Shown here piece after piece: positions 5,752-12,031 of a stretch of DNA of 12,507 nucleotides. This stretch comes from Candidatus Methanophagales archaeon (lineage in GTDB: Archaea > Halobacteriota > Syntropharchaeia > Alkanophagales > Methanospirareceae). How positions within the stretch are numbered: position 1 is the first letter of the stretch; each line of letters opens with the position of its first letter. The position numbers and the translations under genes were made by a program. Under the pieces are notes generated by a model. It saw only the letters and a list, made by a program, of their open reading frames with translations. It made no database searches and was not told the DNA's origin. The stretch spans positions 1-12,507 of the forward strand of contig JAGGRS010000174.1 in the NCBI GenBank assembly GCA_021159475.1, in the 5' to 3' direction.

Positions 5752-6864
5752 ATGAAGATTGGCTTCCTTGTCAACCCCATTGCGGGCATGGGCGGCTCAG
5801 TTGGGCTTAAAGGCACAGATGGACTGGTAGAGGAGGCGTTGAAGCTGGGTGCGAGTCCGATTGCATGCCACAGAGCGAGGCAATGCATGGATGAACTCAA
5901 TGTTGACCCTGAGCTTGATACAATGATAATCACCTGCGGAGGCGATATGGGTGAGAATGCACTCACCAGGCATAAGCACAGGTATAGGGTTGTGTATCCG
6001 AGCAAAGAGAGGACTACATGCGAGGATACGAGGAACGCATGCAGGATATTCATGGATGAGGGTATTGACCTGCTACTGTTCTGCGGCGGTGATGGCACTG
6101 CGAGGGACATCTTCAACGTGGTTGGAAAAGAACTTCCTATTCTGGGTATCCCCGCAGGTGTGAAGATGCATTCCGCGGTATTTGCGATATCTCCGAGGTG
6201 CGCGGCGCGAATAGTGGAACGTTTCTGTGCGGGCGGGACGGAACTGCGTGATGCCGAGATAATGGACACGGATGAGGAGGCATACAGGCGTAATGAGCTC
6301 CGAATTAAGGTCTTCGGCTATGCCCGCACACCTTACGTGCCCGCACTCGTTCAGCATGGCAAGAGCCTGTTCCAGAGCGTGAGCGAGGATAGAGCGAAGG
6401 AGGAGATTGCACGATTCGCACGCGAGTTCATGAGTCCCGATGAGCTATACATCATGGGTGCGGGCACCACCATCTATAAGATTGCCGAATTTCTAAATCT
6501 CGGTGCTGAGAAGACTCTGCTCGGCGTTGATGCCGTGAAGGGCGGTAAACTCGTGGGTAAAGACCTGAACGAAGCTGACCTGCTGAGATTGATTGCGAAT
6601 GAGGACAGGGTGAAGATAATGGTGAGTCCGATAGGTGCGCAGGGCTTCATCTTCGGCAGGGGCAATCAGCAGATAAGTGCGAAAGTGATACAGAGGGTGG
6701 GCATTGAGAACATCATCGTGGTGGCAACGCCGCAGAAATTGAGTGATACACCTTTTCTTCTGGTTGATACCGGCAGTGAAGAGCTGGATAAGAAGTTGAG
6801 TGGCTATATAAGCGTTGTTTGCGGCTATCGGGTGGCACAGCGGAAGGAGGTGCGACGTGGATAG
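5752..6864 (+). CDS. ATP-NAD kinase-like protein (COG3199)
   Basis: This 370-residue protein belongs to the COG3199/AcoX-like branch of the NAD kinase and diacylglycerol kinase fold. Residues 1-15 (MKIGFLVNPIAGMGG) hold the NP-x-AGxGG nucleotide loop. FCGGDGTARDIF (110-121) is the GGDG catalytic motif, and LGIPAGVKMHSAVFA (131-145) is the following conserved block. A second lobe around 230-350 (YIMGAGTTIYKIAEFL; IGAQGFIFGRGNQQIS) is typical of this family and absent from compact NAD kinases. The likely activity is phosphate transfer to NAD or a related substrate, but COG3199 substrates are poorly established. ATG 5752 has no upstream ribosome binding site and probably starts a leaderless message. 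The gene is divergent from the FrhB-like operon. Its 3' end carries a complete GGAGGTG (6846-6852) that appears to serve a following micro-ORF. Confidence 0.85.
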   Translation: MKIGFLVNPIAGMGGSVGLKGTDGLVEEALKLGASPIACHRARQCMDELNVDPELDTMIITCGGDMGENALTRHKHRYRVVYPSKERTTCEDTRNACRIFMDEGIDLLLFCGGDGTARDIFNVVGKELPILGIPAGVKMHSAVFAISPRCAARIVERFCAGGTELRDAEIMDTDEEAYRRNELRIKVFGYARTPYVPALVQHGKSLFQSVSEDRAKEEIARFAREFMSPDELYIMGAGTTIYKIAEFLNLGAEKTLLGVDAVKGGKLVGKDLNEADLLRLIANEDRVKIMVSPIGAQGFIFGRGNQQISAKVIQRVGIENIIVVATPQKLSDTPFLLVDTGSEELDKKLSGYISVVCGYRVAQRKEVRRG

Positions 6865-6925
6865 CATCCAGATCCAGCATCTTTATCTTTATTTAGGTTT
6901 TCTTTTTCATATTCATTCATCATGA
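6857..6925 (+). CDS. Possible 22-codon micro-ORF coupling two genes
   Basis: GTG 6857 lies 4 bases after GGAGGTG (6846-6852), one of the best ribosome binding sites in the window, yet no longer gene uses it. The frame runs 22 codons (N-terminus MDSIQIQHLYLYLG, then Phe/His-rich) to TGA 6923-6925, which overlaps the ATG of the next gene as ATGA. It overlaps the end of the kinase gene by 8 bases. The peptide is hydrophobic and aromatic and unrecognised. It may act only to deliver ribosomes to the downstream gene, which lacks its own binding site. Chance is possible at this length. Confidence 0.35.
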   Translation: MDSIQIQHLYLYLGFLFHIHSS

Positions 6926-7752
6926 CGTATGAGAAATTCAGGAGAGAAGTGGAGAGGATATTGCAAGAGAAGGGTAGACCGGTGTCATGGAATGAGATAA
7001 GAGCCAGTTCCAGCACATTGAAGCAGAGAGCGCCGTATCACGTCTACGTGCAGAAGTTGCAGGGCGATATCGGGCTGGTTCGCTTCAAATCGGGAGCGAG
7101 AACGTTGTGGGCATTACGAAGCTGGTTCGAGTCCGGGGATTTTAAGGACTTGCTGCCCACCGTATTACGACTCATCATACTCCATCTCTATCACGATACT
7201 GATACGGATACAGAGGCTGCAATTGCAGTTGATGAATACTGGCAACTCAAGCGCGTTTACCCTTTACCTTTACAGCATCACTTCAGACGCTGGGATATGA
7301 TAGAGGCAGAAGTAGCGGATTTCTTCCCCGCCGATGATAAGAGACCGGAGAGCATAAGGATAAAGGGTGAATCGTGGTCGCGGTTACGGAGGATAGAGGA
7401 CGAGAAAGAGCAGTTGAAGCTCGTTGAACGAATCGCAGAGAGTGGCGAGTTCCTGCATACCGATGCCTGGAAAGGGAAGACACTGGGCTTGACGAAGCCG
7501 CGATTCCGCTGCTTTTACTTCTATGACAGCCGATGTCAGTTCTTCTGCGACCAGAAAGTATGTGTGGGGCACGATATGGAAGTGGAGGAAGAAGATGCTG
7601 AGATAGTGGGAGACAGGGTCTATTTCATTCTGGAGGCGATAAAGCGAGCTAAACGCGAGTTTATATGGGATAAGCCAGGTGTTGAGTGGCGTATAAAGTC
7701 AGTGATCGCCCTGACCGATCCAGGACAGCGGAGATTGCTCGCATTTAAATAA
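6922..7752 (+). CDS. Unrecognised protein with probable winged-helix N-terminus and a Cys cluster
   Basis: I do not recognise this 276-residue protein. Residues 1-65 look like a winged helix: helix YEKFRREVERILQEKG, then PVSWNEIRASS as a second helix, then DIGLVRFKSGARTLWAL as a beta wing. The middle is rich in Trp and Arg with a DTDTDT stretch (92-97). Residues 197-214 contain four Cys (CFYFYDSRC, then CDQKVC: spacings C-x7-C-x3-C-x4-C), which could bind a metal. An acidic patch EVEEED (220-225) and a helix follow. ATG 6922 has no ribosome binding site and overlaps the TGA of the micro-ORF; a TATA-like TTTATTTA (6888-6895) could instead give a leaderless message. It ends two bases before the aminotransferase gene, so the two are very likely cotranscribed. 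A DNA-binding or regulatory role is inference from the N-terminus only. Confidence 0.75.
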   Translation: MTYEKFRREVERILQEKGRPVSWNEIRASSSTLKQRAPYHVYVQKLQGDIGLVRFKSGARTLWALRSWFESGDFKDLLPTVLRLIILHLYHDTDTDTEAAIAVDEYWQLKRVYPLPLQHHFRRWDMIEAEVADFFPADDKRPESIRIKGESWSRLRRIEDEKEQLKLVERIAESGEFLHTDAWKGKTLGLTKPRFRCFYFYDSRCQFFCDQKVCVGHDMEVEEEDAEIVGDRVYFILEAIKRAKREFIWDKPGVEWRIKSVIALTDPGQRRLLAFK

Positions 7753-7754
7753 AG

Positions 7755-8891
7755 ATGACGGTAGAGAGAAAGAGATTCGCATCACGTGTGGCGGGGATTG
7801 AGATATCGGGCATAAGGCGCGCTTTTGAAGCTGCATCCGCAGATTTCATCAATCTCGGACTTGGCGAGCCCGATTTTGATACACCTGAGCATATAAAAAC
7901 CGCCGCTGTTCAGGCACTAAAAGCCGGGTTCACCAGTTATACATTCAATAAGGGTATACCAGAACTGCGTGAGGCGATAAGTGACAAGTTGCTGCGGCAG
8001 AATCGCTTATCGGTCAGTCCAGAGGAGATAATTGTCACCTCTGGTGCGAGTGAGGCGCTGCATATCGCCATCCTCTCAGTGGTGGAGCGTGGAGATGAGG
8101 TATTGATCCCGAATCCGGGATTTGTATCCTACCCGGCATTGACGAGGTTAGCCGATGCGAGACCGGTTGGAGTGCCACTGAATGATGAAGCCGGGTATAC
8201 AATCTCAATAGAGGCGTTGAAGGAGCGAATCACAGCCAGGACGAAAGCGCTCATAATAAACTCGCCAGCGAATCCTACGGGTGCAGTAGAGTCCGAATCA
8301 AATATAAAAGCAATTGCGGAACTCGCCTCTGACCATCACCTGACCATCATCTCCGACGAGGTCTATGAGCATCTTGTGTATGATGGCGCGGAACATGTAA
8401 GCCCTGCGAGGTTCTACGATGGCGTCATCACCGTGAATGCGGTGTCCAAGACGTATGCAATGACAGGATTCAGGCTGGGCTATGTTGTTGCGAGTGAGGA
8501 ATACATAGAGCAAATGCTGAAAGTGCACCAGTATATCCAGGCATGTGCATCTTCAATCTCGCAGAAAGCCGCTCTTGCTGCTATTACAGGTCCTCAGGAT
8601 TGCGTAATAGAGATGAGGAACGAGTTCAAGAGGAGGCGAGACTTCCTCATGTCTGCTCTTCGCTCGATGGGTATCCGGTTCCCGGTTCCAAAAGGCGCTT
8701 TCTATATCTTCCCCGAGGTGAACGACGAGCGTGAATTCGTTGAAGAGCTCAGACGCAGGCGTGTGATAGTTACGCCGGGCTCTGCCTTCGGCACTCGTGG
8801 CAGGAACCATGTAAGGATATCATACGCTGCGAATTTCAATCTCATCCGCCAGGCTGTTGCGATAATGAGAGAGATAAGCGAAATTAAGTAA
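7755..8891 (+). CDS. Class I PLP-dependent aminotransferase (aspartate aminotransferase-like)
   Basis: At 378 residues this is a standard fold-type I aminotransferase. Visible hallmarks are INLGLGEPDFDTPEHI (32-47), SGASEALH (96-103) for the PLP phosphate, NSPANPTGAV (169-178) with N173, SDEVYEHLVYDG (200-211) with D201 and Y204, the Schiff-base lysine K232 in NAVSKTYAMTGFR with R240, and HVRISYA near the C-terminus with the carboxylate-binding Arg. Such archaeal enzymes usually transaminate aspartate or aromatic amino acids with 2-oxoglutarate; the exact donor is not readable. It starts two bases after the winged-helix gene, so it is probably translated by coupling. It converges with dapA, leaving 25 bases between stops. 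Aspartate made here would feed the lysine pathway in which DapA acts, but the opposite orientations argue against a shared operon. Confidence 0.9.
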   Translation: MTVERKRFASRVAGIEISGIRRAFEAASADFINLGLGEPDFDTPEHIKTAAVQALKAGFTSYTFNKGIPELREAISDKLLRQNRLSVSPEEIIVTSGASEALHIAILSVVERGDEVLIPNPGFVSYPALTRLADARPVGVPLNDEAGYTISIEALKERITARTKALIINSPANPTGAVESESNIKAIAELASDHHLTIISDEVYEHLVYDGAEHVSPARFYDGVITVNAVSKTYAMTGFRLGYVVASEEYIEQMLKVHQYIQACASSISQKAALAAITGPQDCVIEMRNEFKRRRDFLMSALRSMGIRFPVPKGAFYIFPEVNDEREFVEELRRRRVIVTPGSAFGTRGRNHVRISYAANFNLIRQAVAIMREISEIK

Positions 8892-8916
8892 TCACACAAA
8901 ACTTATGCTTAATTGG

Positions 8917-9804
8917 CTACATCAGCCCCAACGCTTCCAGCACCTTCCTCAACTTCTGCTCGTTTTCTTCGCTCAGTCCACCCAGTGGTAGCCTCACGTG
9001 CCCCGCAGGCAACCCCATAAGCTCCGCCGCACGCTTCACCGGTATCGGATTCGTCTCAAGGAACATCGCCTCAAACAGCGGGAACAGCCTGAGATTGAGC
9101 TCTCTCGCCTTCTCTATATCGCCCTTCAGCATTGCATCCACCATCTCGCTCATTGGCTGCGGCGCTATATTCGCCGCCACCGAGATCACACCCTTACCGC
9201 CAAGGCTCATTATCGGGAGCGTGAGGAAGTCATCACCTGCGACCACGGTGAAGTCCAGACCACGCTCCTTCGCCAACTTTATAATCGCACCCACCTGCTT
9301 TAAATTGCCCGAAGCTTCCTTCACCCCCTTTACAGTCTCAACTTCTGCCGCTATCTCCACTATCGTCTCCGCACTCATGTTCAACCCGGTTCTGGAAGGT
9401 ATGTTATAAAGAATCAGAGGAATATCAGCGGAATCGCCAATCTGCCTGAAATGCTCCTTTAAACCCTGCACATTCGGCTTGTTGTAATAAGGAGTAATAA
9501 GCAGGCAAGCCTCAGCACCCGCATCTGCTGCATGTCTCGTCAGGTCAATAGCCTCCTTCGTGTTGTTCGAGCCTGTGCCTGCTATCACGGGCACCTTCGC
9601 ATTCGCCACCACTATATCTATAACGCGCTTATGCTCCTCGTGCGAAAGCGTTGCGGACTCGCCTGTCGTGCCACAGGGCACTATCCCTGCAACCCCTCCT
9701 TCCTCTACATACTCCACCATCCGCTTCAATCCCGCTGCATCTACTTCGTCATCCTTCGTAAAGGGTGTTATAAGCGCTGGATATACCCCCTCTATCTTTA
9801 ACAT
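8917..9804 (-). CDS. dapA: 4-hydroxy-tetrahydrodipicolinate synthase
   Basis: DapA condenses pyruvate with aspartate semialdehyde at the first committed step of the diaminopimelate route to lysine. The 295-residue length is typical. Active-site residues are present: T46/T47 in CGTTGES (44-50), Y107 in TPYYNKP, Y133 in YNIPSRTG with R138, and Schiff-base K162 in VKGVKEASG. The family has look-alikes (N-acetylneuraminate lyase, KDG aldolase), but the R138 and GTTGE context favours DapA. It is the last visible gene of the S15-membrane protein-S17e-dapA run. Its GGTGA ribosome binding site overlaps the S17e stop, and only one base separates the S17e TGA from its ATG, so coupling is likely. An S17e-dapA neighbourhood is, as I recall, common in methanogenic euryarchaea. 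Confidence 0.95.
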   Translation of the reverse strand: MLKIEGVYPALITPFTKDDEVDAAGLKRMVEYVEEGGVAGIVPCGTTGESATLSHEEHKRVIDIVVANAKVPVIAGTGSNNTKEAIDLTRHAADAGAEACLLITPYYNKPNVQGLKEHFRQIGDSADIPLILYNIPSRTGLNMSAETIVEIAAEVETVKGVKEASGNLKQVGAIIKLAKERGLDFTVVAGDDFLTLPIMSLGGKGVISVAANIAPQPMSEMVDAMLKGDIEKARELNLRLFPLFEAMFLETNPIPVKRAAELMGLPAGHVRLPLGGLSEENEQKLRKVLEALGLM

Positions 9805-9805
9805 C

Positions 9806-10000
9806 TCATCTCACCCCCATCTCTCCCTTCTTCTTATGTGTTATATACCCCGCTATTCTATTCCGCACCTCTTTACTCTTTATATTCGTGTATTCCTCCA
9901 CTATCGCCTTATTTCGCTCGAAATCGGCGGTAAATTCGTGTATCTCCTGCAACAACTGCCTTGATAGCTTCTTTATATATGTCGGCTTAATCGTACCCAC
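9806..10000 (-). CDS. rps17e: 30S ribosomal protein S17e
   Basis: A 64-residue archaeal/eukaryal small-subunit protein, recognised by GTIKPTYIKKL at the start and VEEYTNIKSKEVRNRIAGYI near the end, the family's most conserved segment. Two GTG codons are adjacent (10003 and 10000). I chose 10000 because family members begin M-G-x-I-(K/R)-P-T-Y-I-K and because GGTGA in the end of the preceding gene lies 6 bases before it. The upstream GTG would overlap the TAG of the membrane-protein gene by one base. The gene precedes dapA by a single base. Confidence 0.93.
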   Translation of the reverse strand: MGTIKPTYIKKLSRQLLQEIHEFTADFERNKAIVEEYTNIKSKEVRNRIAGYITHKKKGEMGVR

Positions 10001-10002
10001 CA

Positions 10003-10239
10003 CTATTCACCCTCTCTTTTATCCGTTTCACTCTCCAGTTCTTCCTCTCCTTTCTCTCTTATATCACTCACACCTATCACCAGGAACACAGCAGCTGCTA
10101 ACAGTATGACAATGGGAATCACTCCCAGTATTACGATTATCACATCCCTACGGAAGATGGACAGCTGCGGCACTGCCAGCATTGCTATCCCCACTGCTGC
10201 CAGTAAAACTCCCACCAATAGCTCTAAATACGCATTCAT
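10003..10239 (-). CDS. Small two-helix membrane protein between S15 and S17e
   Basis: A 78-residue protein with two hydrophobic helices, about residues 5-25 (LLVGVLLAAVGIAMLAV) and 33-56 (VIIVILGVIPIVILLAAAVF), separated by a short polar, basic turn (SIFRRD). The tail is highly charged (EKGEEELESETDKREGE). Basic residues in the turn suggest the loop faces the cytoplasm with both ends outside, though the charged tail leaves this open. I do not recognise the family. It lies inside a ribosomal-protein operon: the stop codon of S15 is part of a full AGGAGGTGA ribosome binding site 12 bases before this ATG, and its own TAG touches the S17e start. That tight packing makes it very likely a real expressed gene. 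Confidence 0.8.
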   Translation of the reverse strand: MNAYLELLVGVLLAAVGIAMLAVPQLSIFRRDVIIVILGVIPIVILLAAAVFLVIGVSDIREKGEEELESETDKREGE

Positions 10240-10251
10240 TTCTCTTTATAC

Positions 10252-10710
10252 TCACCTCCTGAGGACAAATTCGGCACTTTCTGGCTCGTATTTCCAATCG
10301 CCAGGTAATACCCTCTCCCTTATATAATACTTCACAAGCCTTCTTATCTTCGATTCAGTCAACTGCAACGCCCTCTTGTTATGCACATCTTTCTTATTCA
10401 TTTCGAGATGCTTCCTTATCCTGAGTGCTCTGCGCATCAAATTCTGGAGGTCTTCCGGTATTGCCGGTGCGAGATTTCTCTCTCTCAATATCTCCGTTAT
10501 CTTCTTACCCACCACCTGCGGCACTCTGGGCACACCATATCCATCCCGAAGCACTATTCCGATCTCACTCGTTGAGAGACCCCTGTTATATAACTCAATC
10601 ACTTTCTTCTCCACTTCCTCTGCACTCATATCCACCCATTCAGGTGCCGTTGAAGCTGGAGGGCGCTTAGAACCTGCCTTACCGCGCCGTCTCGCATATA
10701 TCCTCGCCAT
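10252..10710 (-). CDS. rps15: 30S ribosomal protein S15 (archaeal type)
   Basis: At 152 residues this is the long archaeal/eukaryal form of S15. It begins MARIYARRRGKAGSKRP, has the extra N-terminal helical domain with STSEIGIVLRDGYGVPRV (46-63), and ends with the core S15 fold (DVHNKRALQLTESKIRRLVK, 108-127). It binds the central domain of 16S rRNA during small-subunit assembly. ATG 10710 is preceded by GGTGA with a 6-base spacer. It follows the geranylgeranyl reductase by 39 bases. Its last codons AGG AGG TGA double as the ribosome binding site for the next gene. Confidence 0.96.
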   Translation of the reverse strand: MARIYARRRGKAGSKRPPASTAPEWVDMSAEEVEKKVIELYNRGLSTSEIGIVLRDGYGVPRVPQVVGKKITEILRERNLAPAIPEDLQNLMRRALRIRKHLEMNKKDVHNKRALQLTESKIRRLVKYYIRERVLPGDWKYEPESAEFVLRR

Positions 10711-10749
10711 TACTCTTCACCATTACCATTCGTTACCTTAATATTTACT

Positions 10750-11967
10750 TCACCTGCCATATATATACATATACCTTATGATATTCTTCACCGCCAATTT
10801 GATAAATCCTGGCTCCTTTATAAATTCGTTCAATATGAGTGAGGGGTAGTCCATATCGCCTTTCTCCTCTATACGCCACCGCTTCCGCCCCAATGCATGG
10901 AATATCCTGTCGAAGTCGTCATCCCTTAACACGCATCTCAATCTATGAACCCATATACCAAACGCTATCTCCTTCCCTATTTCCCTACGCCATCGCCTCT
11001 CATAATGCTTCAATACCTGCATATCACCCGTTGAAGCCGCTTCCGCCGCCACCTCTCCCGCTATCTTGCCACATCTCAGTCCATAGTAGACTCCGCCGCC
11101 GGTGATTGGCTTTACCTGTGCAGCAGCATCACCAACCAGTAAAATACCTCCCCTGTCCTTCACTATCTTCACCGTCTTCTGGCGTTTCAAACCCGCAGCT
11201 AAAGGGATTGCACCACCGGTGTAACTATATGAGCCCCGATACCTCCTCGCCACGTAGGGCTGGGACAGAAAGCGTTTTAAAAGTGCGAGGGGCGTTGAGT
11301 GTGGCGATGAGAATCTCTTATCTATGCATAGCCCAATTCGGGCTATTTGGTCATCCAGTGGAATGACCCATGCGAAGAATCCAGGTGCTATCTCCCTGCC
11401 AGCGAAGACCTCAGCATAAGCGCCTTCTGAATCATAATGCCCCTCTACCTGTGCACAACTTAATAAGTTCCTCTTGATTCTCATGCCCGTCATCTTCGCC
11501 ACTCCAGCCCTGACGCCATCAGCCCCTATCACCACCTTCGCGCCCATCTCTTCTTTTTTGCCTTTTGATGTATCCACCGTCTGTATCCTCAATTCCCCCC
11601 CTGAGAGCCTTATTCCCACCACTTCACAGCCCGTGATTATCTCCGCGCCACTATTCATCGCCTCTTTCGCGAGCGCCCTATCAAAGCGGTCTCTCATTAT
11701 TGCATAAGCATCCTCACGCGCTTCTAACTGCATCTCATAATTGGGTGAGTGGATAATCGCTCCTCTTATCCTGTTCCTTATGAATGACCTGTTTCCCGTC
11801 AGTTCGCTCTCCTCTACCGCCCTCTTACTTATCAGTCCCGCACAATGGACTGGTATGCCTATCTCTCTGTTCTTCTCAATGATTAGCGTTGATGCGCCAC
11901 TCTTAGCTGCGTATTTCGCCGCCATGCAGCCCGCAGGTCCCGCTCCCACCACAACAACATCATACAT
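10750..11967 (-). CDS. Geranylgeranyl reductase family protein (archaeal lipid saturation)
   Basis: This 405-residue FAD-dependent enzyme matches the archaeal digeranylgeranylglycerophospholipid reductase family, which saturates the isoprenoid chains of membrane ether lipids. The Rossmann motif VVVGAGPAGCMAA (5-17) with E31 binds the ADP part of FAD. IPVHCAGLISKRAV (38-51) is the family's conserved Cys-containing active-site block. GADGVRAGVAKM (148-159) and LLVGDAAAQVKPITGGGVYY (276-295) are the other two FAD motifs. Paralogues of unknown substrate are common in methanogens, so the exact lipid substrate is inferred. A TTATAA box 23-28 bases upstream suggests leaderless transcription from ATG 11967. 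It is the first gene of the minus-strand run leading through S15 and S17e to dapA, and diverges from the acylphosphatase-like gene. Confidence 0.92.
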   Translation of the reverse strand: MYDVVVVGAGPAGCMAAKYAAKSGASTLIIEKNREIGIPVHCAGLISKRAVEESELTGNRSFIRNRIRGAIIHSPNYEMQLEAREDAYAIMRDRFDRALAKEAMNSGAEIITGCEVVGIRLSGGELRIQTVDTSKGKKEEMGAKVVIGADGVRAGVAKMTGMRIKRNLLSCAQVEGHYDSEGAYAEVFAGREIAPGFFAWVIPLDDQIARIGLCIDKRFSSPHSTPLALLKRFLSQPYVARRYRGSYSYTGGAIPLAAGLKRQKTVKIVKDRGGILLVGDAAAQVKPITGGGVYYGLRCGKIAGEVAAEAASTGDMQVLKHYERRWRREIGKEIAFGIWVHRLRCVLRDDDFDRIFHALGRKRWRIEEKGDMDYPSLILNEFIKEPGFIKLAVKNIIRYMYIYGR

Positions 11968-11989
11968 CCCTTTTTATATTGGATTAACT

Positions 11990-11995
11990 TTATAA
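11990..11995. promoter_or_regulatory. Palindromic TATA core usable in both directions
   Basis: TTATAA sits in the middle of the 64-base spacer between divergent genes. On the minus strand it reads TTATAAAG, 23-28 bases from the geranylgeranyl reductase ATG, so that gene would be leaderless. On the plus strand it reads TTTATAAC and would start transcription near 12018, leaving a short leader with GGAGG at 12023-12027 for the acylphosphatase-like gene. Other AT-rich candidates exist (TTTTATATT at 11973-11980). Confidence 0.4.
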
Positions 11996-12031
11996 CCATA
12001 ACCAAGATATACGTGTGAGTGTGGAGGAAGT

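Noticed and set aside
7755-8891. The aminotransferase as LL-diaminopimelate aminotransferase (DapL) because dapA is adjacent
   Set aside because: It is somewhat short for DapL, its motifs fit general aspartate aminotransferases better, and it converges with dapA rather than sharing its operon.
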